From an uncultured Lachnospiraceae bacterium (GTDB lineage Bacteria; Bacillota; Clostridia; Lachnospirales; Lachnospiraceae), in the NCBI GenBank assembly GCA_902797565.1, contig CADBTO010000147.1:1-7450 (forward strand): DNA of 7,450 bases. The letters run 5' to 3'. Shown in pieces: positions 1 through 6,792 of this stretch. Numbering within the stretch: the stretch's first letter is position 1; the number at the start of each line of letters is the position of its first letter. The position numbers were made by a program, and so were the translations under genes. The notes beneath the pieces were generated by a model. It made no database searches. It was not told the DNA's origin and saw nothing but the letters and a program-made list of their open reading frames with translations.

Positions 1-183
1 ATCCCCGGTATAGCCCCCGTCCACAATCACGCCGTCCTCCACACGCAGTTCCAGCACGATATCATCCCCGCAGGACGGGTTCACCCCCTCCAGGGAGAAG
101 TTCGCCCCTTCAATCTTCTGTTTATGGTAGGGGTTCTTGTTGTGTTCCGTCAAAATCTCATTATAAAACGTATTATGTGCCAT
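1..183 (-). CDS. sufU: SufU iron-sulfur cluster assembly sulfur-transfer protein (partial, C-terminus outside window)
   Basis: The first 61 codons of a SufU/NifU-N-like protein are present; the rest lies beyond the left edge. The N-terminus (MAHNTFYNEILTEHNKNPYH) is the usual opening helix of SufU. The motif NPSCGDD gives Cys38 and Asp40, which match the first two zinc ligands of the family; the later ligand cysteines would be off-window. The visible part ends in GGYTGD, just before where the family has its GCAIS motif. In Firmicutes, SufU is known to accept persulfide sulfur from SufS by a zinc-dependent ligand swap and pass it to SufBCD. The ATG at 181-183 has an excellent AGGAGG Shine-Dalgarno (190-195, 6-base spacer) and follows the sufS stop by 23 bases, so it is the last visible gene of the suf operon. 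I read this by translating the minus strand; the call is firm despite truncation. Confidence 0.93.
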   Translation of the reverse strand, partial: MAHNTFYNEILTEHNKNPYHKQKIEGANFSLEGVNPSCGDDIVLELRVEDGVIVDGGYTGD

Positions 184-206
184 GTTTCTCCTCCTGCCAC
201 GCAGTA

Positions 207-1424
207 CTAATACCCCATCTGCCCCCGGATCTGGCCCAAGACATCCAAGAACGCGTCGATGTCATCCTTTGTATTATAGAATGCCAGTGAAGCACGCGTT
301 GTGGAAAGGGAGCCCAGGAACTTGTGCAGCGGCTGCGCACAGTGGTGTCCGGCGCGGACTGCGATTCCATGTGCAGAAAAAATCGTCGCCACATCGTGCG
401 GATGCACGCCGTCTACCACGAACGTCAGGATGCCGTGGTGGTTTCCCGGATCCACATCCCCGATAATCCGGATATGCGGGATCCTGCGCATCCCTTCCAT
501 AGCATAGGCAGTCAGCTCGTCCTCCCGCCCGCAGATCCTCTTCCAGCCAAAACGCTGCATAAACCGGATCGCCTCTGCCAGTCCCACGGCACCGCCCACA
601 TTCACAGTCCCTGCCTCAAACTTGTGCGGAACCTCTGCATAAGTCGCGCCATCCAGCGTCACATATTCGATCATCTCCCCGCCATAGAGGAAGGGTGGCA
701 TGTCTTCCAGAAGCGCCCGCTTCCCGTACAAGACCCCGATGCCCATGGGCGCAAACATCTTGTGCCCGGAAAACGCCAGGAAATCCACATCCAGCTCCTG
801 CACGTCCACCGGAATATGAGGAACGGACTGTGCACCGTCACAGACAAACACCGCACCGGCCTCATGCGCAATCCTTGCAAATTCCCGGATATCGTTCTTG
901 CAGCCAAATACATTCGAAACCTGCGTGAGCGCCACGATCTTCGTCTTTTCTGAAATCATCCGCGCCAGCACCTCCGGACGCAGTTTCCCGTCCGGATCGC
1001 ATTCCATATAAGTAACATGCGCCCCCTTCTCCTTGGCGCACATCTGCCATGGCAGAATATTACTGTGGTGCTCCATCACGGAGCAGATCACCTCGTCCCC
1101 TTCGGACAAGACGCTCCTGCCATAAGCATACGCCACAAGATTCAGGCTCTCACTGGCGTTGCGCGTGAAAATGACCTCTTCCATTTCCTTTGCCCCGATA
1201 AATTCCGCCGTGACACGGCGTGCATCCTCATACGCATTCGTGGCATCCAGGGAAAGTTCATACAACCCGCGCATCGGGTTCGCGTTATTCATCGTATAAT
1301 AACGCGCCTCCGCTTCCACCACGCAGGGCGGTTTCTGCGAAGTCGCCGCATTGTCCAGATAAATGATGTCCCGATCTTTCAAAATCGGAAACTCCGCCCT
1401 GATCATACGATCCTGTTCCGTCAT
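207..1424 (-). CDS. sufS: SufS group II cysteine desulfurase (PLP-dependent)
   Basis: This 405-residue fold-type I aminotransferase-family enzyme has the usual SufS length. It takes sulfur from L-cysteine, giving alanine and an enzyme persulfide, and works in the cytosol as the sulfur source for the SUF pathway. Visible features are YLDNAATSQKP near residues 22-32, the EHHSN motif (His119/His120) that stacks on PLP, CDGAQS with Asp196 for the pyridine nitrogen, the Schiff-base lysine in SGHKMF (Lys222), the catalytic cysteine in RAGHHCAQP (Cys362), and RASLAFYN (Arg378) for substrate carboxylate binding. RAGHHC is the group II (SufS) signature, unlike the IscS/NifS long-loop motif. The ATG has GGGAG at 1433-1437 with an 8-base spacer. 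It lies 38 bases after sufD and 23 bases before sufU, its expected partner. All catalytic residues are intact. Confidence 0.97.
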   Translation of the reverse strand: MTEQDRMIRAEFPILKDRDIIYLDNAATSQKPPCVVEAEARYYTMNNANPMRGLYELSLDATNAYEDARRVTAEFIGAKEMEEVIFTRNASESLNLVAYAYGRSVLSEGDEVICSVMEHHSNILPWQMCAKEKGAHVTYMECDPDGKLRPEVLARMISEKTKIVALTQVSNVFGCKNDIREFARIAHEAGAVFVCDGAQSVPHIPVDVQELDVDFLAFSGHKMFAPMGIGVLYGKRALLEDMPPFLYGGEMIEYVTLDGATYAEVPHKFEAGTVNVGGAVGLAEAIRFMQRFGWKRICGREDELTAYAMEGMRRIPHIRIIGDVDPGNHHGILTFVVDGVHPHDVATIFSAHGIAVRAGHHCAQPLHKFLGSLSTTRASLAFYNTKDDIDAFLDVLGQIRGQMGY

Positions 1425-1462
1425 CGTTTCTTCTCCCTATCTATCGCGCTGCTGACCAGCCG

Positions 1463-2563
1463 CTATACCTGCACCATCCGGGCATCCCCTTCATCCGGAT
1501 CCAGCCCGGATCCCAACCAGCTTTCCAGATCCTGCCGCGCCTTCTGGTCCGGAATCCGGTTTGTAATCGCCCGGATCCTGGCCTTTGCCATCATCTCATA
1601 AATCGCTGCTGGATCTATGCCGCGTGAAGAAAGATAGAACAACAGGTCCTCCGGCAGCTTCCCGATGCTTGCGCCATGGCTGCCATCCACATCCTCTTCC
1701 GCACAAAGGATCACCGGAATCGTCTGATTCCGGACTCCCTCATCCAGAAGCAGCACCTCTTCGTTCTCCTTCCCGACGGCTCCGGCACAGCCTTTCCGGA
1801 AATCAATCGTCCCCCGGAACAACTTGGATGCCGTATCCCGCAGGACACCGCTCGCGTTGATCTCACAGCTGGTCTTCTTTCCCAGATGCTCTGCCACATA
1901 ATTGATATCCAATCTTCCCTTCCCGGACAGAAGATATCCCAGATCCGTATGCAGATGCGCCCGTTTTCCCAAAAGCCGCAATGCTGCGCCAAGGAAAACT
2001 TCTCCGTCCCCAAATACCAGCTGGATCAGGCGAAACGTCCCGTCTTCCGCACAGACGCCTCCCACATCGCTTAGTAAGGTCATCCCTTGGGACAGCCTGC
2101 AGATCTGTACCAGGGTCAGGCTGCCGCCTGCTTCCACCCGATACCGTGTCAGCGCCGCCGCGCTGCCTGCTGCGCCTTCCTCGCTCGTAAAGTCACAGAC
2201 TGCAACGAGGCTGCCGCCCGCTCCCACGGACAGACAAGCGCCATATGCTTCCGATACCACACCTTTATAATGGAAGGAAAGCCGCAGCGGATCCTCCAGT
2301 TCCTGATCCGTTTCATAGATGGGCACCTTTGCATCCGTGACGCTCAGGATATCCCCCAACTCCCTTCCCAGTCCGCTGGGAAGATCTGCAAACGCCCCGT
2401 CTTCCGGAAATCCAATGCTCTCCGATTCCCGGATACTGGATGGTAGCTCCAGCCCCGTATAACTGCCCGCTGAAGCAATGTCCAGCCTGATTTTCGTCCC
2501 GTTCAACTTCAGCCACCGGAAGGTGGGTGAAGGAATCCGGTTTATGATTCTTTCTTTTTGCAT
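1463..2563 (-). CDS. sufD: SufD, Fe-S assembly scaffold subunit
   Basis: This 366-residue protein belongs to the SufB/SufD family of beta-helix proteins. Its C-terminal region has the family pattern DGSHGASIGKLPEDLLFYLSSRG, about residues 293-315. His296 corresponds to the conserved SufD histidine known to matter for cluster assembly in E. coli. Compared with SufB in this operon, it lacks the cysteine before the (S/R)xxTIP segment, as expected for SufD. It begins directly with a NRIPSPTFRWLKLN segment and is shorter than E. coli or Bacillus SufD (over 400 residues), so the N-terminal helical part is reduced; this looks like a lineage trait, not a truncation. The ATG is preceded by AAGGGAG (2573-2579), which overlaps the sufB stop codon, and lies 14 bases after sufB, suggesting translational coupling. 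It forms SufBC2D with its neighbours. Confidence 0.93.
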   Translation of the reverse strand: MQKERIINRIPSPTFRWLKLNGTKIRLDIASAGSYTGLELPSSIRESESIGFPEDGAFADLPSGLGRELGDILSVTDAKVPIYETDQELEDPLRLSFHYKGVVSEAYGACLSVGAGGSLVAVCDFTSEEGAAGSAAALTRYRVEAGGSLTLVQICRLSQGMTLLSDVGGVCAEDGTFRLIQLVFGDGEVFLGAALRLLGKRAHLHTDLGYLLSGKGRLDINYVAEHLGKKTSCEINASGVLRDTASKLFRGTIDFRKGCAGAVGKENEEVLLLDEGVRNQTIPVILCAEEDVDGSHGASIGKLPEDLLFYLSSRGIDPAAIYEMMAKARIRAITNRIPDQKARQDLESWLGSGLDPDEGDARMVQV

Positions 2564-2577
2564 CTTTCAGAACTCCC

Positions 2578-4023
2578 TTACCCGATACTGCCCTTCATCT
2601 CCAGGCGGATCAGATTGTTCATCTCCACTGCATACTCCAGCGGCAGTTCCTTGCCCACATTATCCGCAAAACCGCTGACGATCAGCGCCCGCGCGTCTTC
2701 TTCCGAAAGCCCGCGGCTCATCAGGTAGAACACCGTATCATCGCTGATGCGCCCGATCCGCGCCTCATGTCCCACATCCGCATCCGGCGTGCGCACGTCC
2801 ATCGCCGGAATCGTATCGGAACGCGAAATGTCGTCCACCATCAGGGACTCGCATGACACTGCGGATTTGCTGCCTTTCGCTTTCTCCGTGATGACCACGG
2901 AACTGCGGAAAGTCGAGATCCCGCCGCCCTTGGAAATGGAACGCGTATTGACATAGGAAGACGTATTGGGTGCCGCATGCAGCACTTTTGTTCCTGTGTC
3001 AAGATTCTGCCCTGCCCCCGCAAAGGTCACGCCGGAAAATTCACAGCGCGCGCCCTCACCTGCAAGCACACTCATCGGATACAGATAGGACACATGGGAG
3101 CCAAAGGATCCGGAGACCCACTCCATCTTCCCGCCTTCTTCCACACGCGCACGCTTCGTGTTCAGGTTGTACATATTCTTGGACCAGTTCTCGATCGTGG
3201 AATAACGCAGCGACGCGTTCTTCCCCACATACAGCTCCACACAGCCGGCATGAAGATTTGCCACATTATATTTCGGCGCGGAACAGCCCTCAATGAAATG
3301 CAGGTATGCGCCCTCATCCACAATAATCAGCGTATGTTCGAACTGCCCTGCTCCCGCAGCATTCAGCCGGAAATAAGACTGGAGCGGGATCTCCACGGAT
3401 ACTCCGGGCGGTACATAGACAAACGAGCCCCCGGACCAGACTGCGCCATGGAGCGCCGCAAACTTATGGTCCGTTGGCGGCACCAGTTTCATAAAATGAT
3501 CCCGGATCATCGCCTCATGCTCAGAATGCAGCGCACTCTCCAGATCCGTATAGATGACGCCCTGCGCCGCCACCTCGTCCTTCACATTATGGTAGACCAG
3601 CTCGGAATCATACTGCGCCCCGACGCCCGCGAGCGACTCACGCTCCGCCTTCGGGATGCCCAGCCGCTCAAACGTGTCCTTGATATCCTCCGGCACCTCT
3701 GCCCAGTCCGTCTTCATGCGCTCCGTATTCGGACGCACATACGTCACAATATGGTCCATGTCCAGCCCGTCGATTTCCGGGCCCCAGTCCACCATCTCGG
3801 TCTGATTGTATATTTCCAGGGACTTCAGCCGGAAGTCCCGCATCCAGTCCGGATCTCCCTTTTCCTCGGAGATCTGCCGCACGATCTGGGGCGTCAGCCC
3901 CTCGTCCACCTTGTAGGCATCCTCCTCGCTGTACCGGAAATCATAGATACTGCGGTCGATGTCCGCCACAACGGTTTTCTCTTTCCTGTTATTCTCCATG
4001 TTATTATCCATGTTACTATCCAT
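2578..4023 (-). CDS. sufB: SufB, Fe-S cluster scaffold subunit of SufBCD
   Basis: SufB is the scaffold on which the nascent cluster is built within SufBC2D. Starting at the ATG of 4021-4023 gives 481 residues, close to family length. Recognisable blocks are DIDRSIYDF, DPDWMRDFRLKSLE, AVWSGGSFVYVPPGV, HFIEGCSAPKY, LAPNTSS-like HAAPNTSSYV, and the C-terminal SCESLMVDD with TIPAMDV and GHEARIGRISDDTVFYLMSRG. Cys391 and Glu420 (this numbering) match the catalytic Cys405 and Glu434 of E. coli SufB. Three in-frame ATGs occur at 4023, 4011 and 3999 inside a 12-bp repeat. I chose the first because AAGGA precedes it by 7 bases. The core homology fits any of the three; the 3999 start would give 473 residues. 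The open frame continues upstream to 4269 inside sufC, but that part is out-of-frame sufC sequence. The gap after sufC is 31 bases. Confidence 0.95.
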   Translation of the reverse strand: MDSNMDNNMENNRKEKTVVADIDRSIYDFRYSEEDAYKVDEGLTPQIVRQISEEKGDPDWMRDFRLKSLEIYNQTEMVDWGPEIDGLDMDHIVTYVRPNTERMKTDWAEVPEDIKDTFERLGIPKAERESLAGVGAQYDSELVYHNVKDEVAAQGVIYTDLESALHSEHEAMIRDHFMKLVPPTDHKFAALHGAVWSGGSFVYVPPGVSVEIPLQSYFRLNAAGAGQFEHTLIIVDEGAYLHFIEGCSAPKYNVANLHAGCVELYVGKNASLRYSTIENWSKNMYNLNTKRARVEEGGKMEWVSGSFGSHVSYLYPMSVLAGEGARCEFSGVTFAGAGQNLDTGTKVLHAAPNTSSYVNTRSISKGGGISTFRSSVVITEKAKGSKSAVSCESLMVDDISRSDTIPAMDVRTPDADVGHEARIGRISDDTVFYLMSRGLSEEDARALIVSGFADNVGKELPLEYAVEMNNLIRLEMKGSIG

Positions 4024-4035
4024 GTTATTATCCTT
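3988..4035 (-). repeat. Four-copy 12-bp tandem repeat over the sufB translation start
   Basis: Read on the minus strand, four consecutive 12-mers are AAGGATAATAAC (4024-4035), ATGGATAGTAAC (4012-4023), ATGGATAATAAC (4000-4011) and ATGGAGAATAAC (3988-3999). The first copy has AAG instead of ATG and acts as the likely Shine-Dalgarno. The next three each begin with an in-frame ATG and encode MDSN, MDNN and MENN. Because the unit is four codons, copy-number change would keep the frame and only add or remove four residues. Two better purine tracts, GGAG and AGGGAG, lie further upstream (about 4043-4054) but are too far from the first ATG. Confidence 0.9.
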
Positions 4036-4054
4036 GTAAGAACTCCCTGGCTCC

Positions 4055-4795
4055 TCAGCCTGCATATTTCTCAAAGCCCGACGCGTTGATCTCCTCCACG
4101 AGCGACGCGTCCCCGTCCCGGACGATCCGCCCGTCCACCAGCACATGCGTGGCGTCGACCTGCAGGGATTCAAGGATCTTCGTGGAATGGGTAATGACCA
4201 GCAGCGCACCGCCAACCGAACGTTTGTACGCCTCAATGCCTTCCGATACAATCCGAACAGCATCCACATCCAGCCCGGAATCCGTTTCGTCCAGGATCGC
4301 CAGCTTCGGACGCAGCATCAGGAGCTGCAGGATCTCCGCCTTCTTCTTTTCACCGCCGGAAAAGCCCACGTTCAGATCCCGCTCTGCATAAGACGGATCC
4401 ATATGCAGGATCTCCATCGCCTGTTCCAGCTCCTTCTTGAAATCCCAGATCCGGATCCGCTTCCCTGTCCTGTTTTCGAGGGAAGTACGGATGAAATTCG
4501 ACAGAGAGATCCCCGGCACTTCCACCGGATTCTGGAATGAGAGGAACAATCCCCGCTTTGCCACCTTGTCCGGACTCTCCGCCGTAATATCCTCCCCTTC
4601 CAGGAGCACCCTTCCGCGCGTTACCACATACCTGGGATCACGCATGACCACCGCGCCCAGCGTCGATTTCCCTGCGCCATTCGGCCCCATGATGACATGG
4701 GTCTCCCCTTCCCCAACCGTTAGGGAAAGCCCCTGCAAAATTTCTTTTTCTTCCACGCGGACACACAGGTCCTCGATCTTCAAAAGTTCTGCCAC
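4055..4795 (-). CDS. sufC: SufC, ABC-type ATPase of the SUF complex
   Basis: This 246-residue soluble ABC ATPase has the usual SufC length. It hydrolyses ATP to drive conformational change in SufBC2D during cluster assembly and has no transport role. Visible are Walker A GPNGAGKST (37-45), the Q-loop SFQNP (Gln88) followed by VEVPG, the signature FSGGEKKK (145-152), Walker B LAILDE (Asp169/Glu170) with D-loop SGLD, and the switch histidine in ITHS (His203). FSGGEKKK and the VPG after the Q-loop are typical of SufC. The start is GTG at 4793-4795, supported by GAGAGGTGG at 4800-4808, and the protein opens MAELLKIEDLCV as relatives do. It is the first gene of the suf operon, 65 bases after rny, with a terminator-like hairpin between them. 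All ATPase motifs are intact. Confidence 0.97.
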   Translation of the reverse strand: MAELLKIEDLCVRVEEKEILQGLSLTVGEGETHVIMGPNGAGKSTLGAVVMRDPRYVVTRGRVLLEGEDITAESPDKVAKRGLFLSFQNPVEVPGISLSNFIRTSLENRTGKRIRIWDFKKELEQAMEILHMDPSYAERDLNVGFSGGEKKKAEILQLLMLRPKLAILDETDSGLDVDAVRIVSEGIEAYKRSVGGALLVITHSTKILESLQVDATHVLVDGRIVRDGDASLVEEINASGFEKYAG

Positions 4796-4820
4796 GTTTC
4801 CACCTCTCTAAAATGCAGAA

Positions 4821-4850
4821 AAATCATCCCCAAGCCTCCAGGGATGATTT
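4821..4850 (-). terminator. Terminator-like hairpin between rny and sufC
   Basis: A perfect 10-bp inverted repeat (AAATCATCCC at 4821-4830 and GGGATGATTT at 4841-4850, plus strand) flanks a 10-base loop. On the minus strand the stem begins 10 bases after the rny stop codon, and its 3' arm runs into TTCTGCATTTT. The 3' arm ends in T's, so the U-tract partly pairs with the stem and is interrupted by CTGCA. It is a plausible but not ideal intrinsic terminator for rny. Only 25 bases separate it from the sufC start, so it could instead act as an attenuator or RNA 3'-end protector in a joint rny-suf transcript. Confidence 0.65.
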
Positions 4851-4860
4851 CTCTGATCCA

Positions 4861-6411
4861 TCATTTTGCATAGTCCGTCACCCGGCTCTCCCGGATCACA
4901 TTCACTTTAATCTGGCCAGGGTACTGGATCGTCTGCTCGATCCGCTTGGAAATGTCCCTCGCCATCAAAACCATTTCCGCATCTGATACTTTCTCAGGAA
5001 CTACCATGACGCGAACCTCTCTACCTGCCTGAATTGCAAAAGATTTCTCTACTCCCTCGTAGTCGCTTGTGATTTCTTCCAACTGTTGAATCCGATTCGT
5101 ATAGGTATCTAACGTTTCCCTTCTTGCGCCGGGCCGCGCTGCGCTAATGGCATCTGCCGCCTGCACGAGGCAGGCGATAATGGACTCCGGTTCGCAGTCC
5201 TCGTGGTGCGCAGCCACTGCGTTGACCACCAGTGCCGATTCCTTGTACTTCCGGCACAGTTCCACGCCCAGCTGGACATGGGAGCCTTCCTGCTCGTGGT
5301 CCACTGCCTTGCCCACATCGTGGAGCAGGCCCGCACGCTTTGCCATCCGTACGTCTTCTCCCACCTCTGCTGCCAGAAGCCCACAGAGATGCGCCACCTC
5401 GATGGAATGCTTGAGCGCGTTCTGTCCATAACTGGTCCGATACTTCATACGCCCCAGCAGCTTGATCAGCTCCGGATGGATGCCATGGACACCCACTTCG
5501 AGTGCCGCAGCCTCTCCTTCCTCCCGGATCGTGCCTTCCACCTCTTTTTTTGCCCGTTCTACCATCTCTTCGATCCTTGCCGGATGAATCCGCCCATCTA
5601 CGATCAGCTTTTCCAGGGCAAGCCGCGCCACCTCGCGCCGCACAGGGTCGAACGCGGACAACACGACCGCTTCCGGTGTGTCGTCAATAATGAGTTCCAC
5701 GCCGGTCATCGTTTCGAGGGTACGGATATTGCGCCCTTCCCGTCCGATAATCCTGCCCTTCATCTCATCACTCGGAAGCTGGACCACGGAGATCGTGGAT
5801 TCCGCCACGTGGTCTGCCGCACATTTCTGTATGGCAGTCACAACGATGTCCTTCGCCTTCTTTGCCGCTTCATCCCTCGCCTGGGCAAGGGTTTCCTTCA
5901 CAAGCTTTGCGGCATCCGTCTTCACATCTTCTTCAACAGTTTTCAATAGTTGGTCTTTTGCCTGTTCGGAGGTCAAACCTGAGATTCGTTCGAGTTCCTG
6001 GAGCCTTTGTTGATTCAAATTCGCGATCGCTTCTTTTTCCTTTGCGAGTACTTCTTCCCTCGCAGCCAGAGAGACCTCTCTTTTCTCCACAGCTTCCAGC
6101 TTTTTGTCCAGATTCTCTTCCTTCTGCTGGATCCTGTGTTCGCTCTTTGAAACTTCTGCCCGCCTGTCCCGGATTTCCTTTTCGATCTCATTTTTTGTCT
6201 TGATCGACTCTTCTTTCGCTTCCAAAAGGGCTTCTCGTTTCTTGGTCTCTGCTGTCTTTACGGCCTCGTCAATAATCTGCCGGGCCTGCTCATCAGCACT
6301 TCCAACCTTTTGCCGGGCTATATTCTCAATATAGCTCTTGGTTGCAAAGACGCTGACGGGAACCGCTATAGCCAAAGTCACAACCACAGCGATGATCACA
6401 TAAAGCAGCAC
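4861..6411 (-). CDS. rny: Ribonuclease Y (membrane-anchored endoribonuclease)
   Basis: RNase Y starts bulk mRNA decay and processes transcripts in many Firmicutes, acting at the inner face of the membrane. The 516-residue protein has the full family architecture: a single N-terminal membrane segment (about 2-23), a long charged coiled coil (about 25-185), a KH RNA-binding domain with the loop [10 protein letters not shown] (219-228), and an HD phosphohydrolase domain with LLHDVGKA (His364-Asp365), AAHHED and [12 protein letters not shown]. It ends in the characteristic RVTDYAK. I chose the GTG at 6409-6411 because AAGGAGGT (6418-6425) lies 7 bases upstream and the hydrophobic anchor starts at once. 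An in-frame 44-codon extension to 6543 is unlikely because it reaches into the promoter -10 box. It follows recX, as often seen in Clostridia. Confidence 0.96.
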   Translation of the reverse strand: MLLYVIIAVVVTLAIAVPVSVFATKSYIENIARQKVGSADEQARQIIDEAVKTAETKKREALLEAKEESIKTKNEIEKEIRDRRAEVSKSEHRIQQKEENLDKKLEAVEKREVSLAAREEVLAKEKEAIANLNQQRLQELERISGLTSEQAKDQLLKTVEEDVKTDAAKLVKETLAQARDEAAKKAKDIVVTAIQKCAADHVAESTISVVQLPSDEMKGRIIGREGRNIRTLETMTGVELIIDDTPEAVVLSAFDPVRREVARLALEKLIVDGRIHPARIEEMVERAKKEVEGTIREEGEAAALEVGVHGIHPELIKLLGRMKYRTSYGQNALKHSIEVAHLCGLLAAEVGEDVRMAKRAGLLHDVGKAVDHEQEGSHVQLGVELCRKYKESALVVNAVAAHHEDCEPESIIACLVQAADAISAARPGARRETLDTYTNRIQQLEEITSDYEGVEKSFAIQAGREVRVMVVPEKVSDAEMVLMARDISKRIEQTIQYPGQIKVNVIRESRVTDYAK

Positions 6412-6424
6412 AGGAGCACCTCCT
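6412..6424 (-). promoter_or_regulatory. Palindromic ribosome binding site of rny
   Basis: On the minus strand AGGAGGTGCTCCT forms a 5-bp perfect stem (AGGAG/CTCCT) with a GTG loop, ending at the base before the GTG start codon. The AGGAGG core of the Shine-Dalgarno lies within the stem, so local folding could limit ribosome access. The site itself is strong and decides the rny start. Regulatory use of the hairpin is inference. Confidence 0.6.
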
Positions 6425-6542
6425 TCTATGAAATTGTCTATGCAGGCCAATGTTCCAGCGTATTCGTACACGAAGCCTCGACCTCTGTGGATTCCCCGTA
6501 TAAAAGTTACGCCTTGTAGAACTGAAAGCCCACAACATATCA

Positions 6543-6571
6543 AGTCTACAACTAAATCCTGCTCCTGTCAA
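6543..6571 (-). promoter_or_regulatory. Sigma-A-type promoter for rny
   Basis: On the minus strand there is a perfect -35 TTGACA (6566-6571), a 17-base spacer, and the -10 TAGACT (6543-6548, four of six matches to TATAAT). Transcription would start near 6536, giving a leader of about 125 bases before the rny GTG. This is the only convincing promoter I see in the window, and it may also drive the suf genes by readthrough. Confidence 0.75.
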
Positions 6572-6572
6572 G

Positions 6573-6599
6573 AAAAAATTGGGCAATATGCCGGATTTT
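6573..6599 (-). terminator. Weak AT-flanked hairpin just upstream of the rny promoter
   Basis: On the minus strand AAAAT, a 2x2 internal mismatch, GGC, a five-base loop, GCC, and ATTTTTT form an imperfect hairpin ending in a six-T run, just before the TTGACA box. It could end recX transcription. The GC core is only three pairs, so it is weak, and the T run could simply be promoter-upstream AT-rich sequence. Confidence 0.3.
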
Positions 6600-6622
6600 C
6601 ATGGGACGTTCCGATGCTGCAC

Positions 6623-6649
6623 AAAAAACCACCAGATTTCGCCATCCGG
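6623..6649 (-). terminator. Possible recX terminator hairpin with T6 tract
   Basis: On the minus strand CCGGAT (6644-6649) and ATCTGG (6632-6637) pair over a GGCGAA loop with one G-U pair, followed by TGG and a six-T run (6623-6628). The three-base gap before the T run and the short stem make this a modest candidate for ending recX transcription. Confidence 0.4.
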
Positions 6650-6675
6650 ATATTGTAACGGTACACCGCAGCGCT

Positions 6676-6792
6676 ATGACACCAGACTATGCCGCCACGC
6701 CATGACACCACACGATAAGAGAACCCGCTGATCAAACGCCCAGATCAAACACGCTGATCAAGCGCCCAGATCAAGCGCCCAGATCAAACACT
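6676..6792. repeat. 13-bp-period tandem array in the recX-rny intergenic region
   Basis: Five clear tandem 13-mers run from 6728 to 6792 (plus strand): CTGATCAAACGCC, CAGATCAAACACG, CTGATCAAGCGCC, CAGATCAAGCGCC and CAGATCAAACACT. Each has GATCAA in the same place, with GATC at 6730, 6743, 6756, 6769 and 6782. Upstream in the same 13-base register are three diverged units, ATGACACCAGACT (6676), ATGCCGCCACGCC (6689) and ATGACACCACACG (6702), with one unclear unit at 6715. The two groups share the ACGCC/ACACG endings, so they probably have a common origin. The array touches the recX stop codon (6791-6793). It lies in the 3' region of the recX transcript, before the rny promoter. No function is known to me. 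The unit is too short and has no spacers, so it is not a CRISPR. Confidence 0.85.

Noticed and set aside
2977..4089. A 370-codon open frame on the plus strand opposite sufB
   Set aside because: It is antisense to the whole conserved core of sufB, has no recognisable domain, and is explained by codon bias in a GC-rich gene. The same applies to the long plus-strand frames opposite sufS, rny and recX.
4024..4269. Upstream in-frame extension of sufB into sufC
   Set aside because: The extension is arginine- and tryptophan-rich out-of-frame sufC sequence with no SufB homology, and the ATG at 4023 has a better ribosome binding site.
4861..5000. A suf promoter within the 3' end of rny
   Set aside because: Partial -35-like words (TTGATG, GTGACG) occur on the minus strand, but none has a reasonable -10 at 16-18 bases.
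6412..6543. In-frame 44-codon extension of rny
   Set aside because: It starts with TTG inside the predicted -10 box and places residues before the membrane anchor; the GTG at 6411 has an ideal Shine-Dalgarno.
6428..6658. A 76-codon plus-strand open frame across the rny promoter region
   Set aside because: It shows no family resemblance, overlaps the promoter and leader on the other strand, and I see no ribosome binding site for it.
6676..6792. CRISPR array
   Set aside because: The units are 13 bp, contiguous and without unique spacers, and no cas gene is present.
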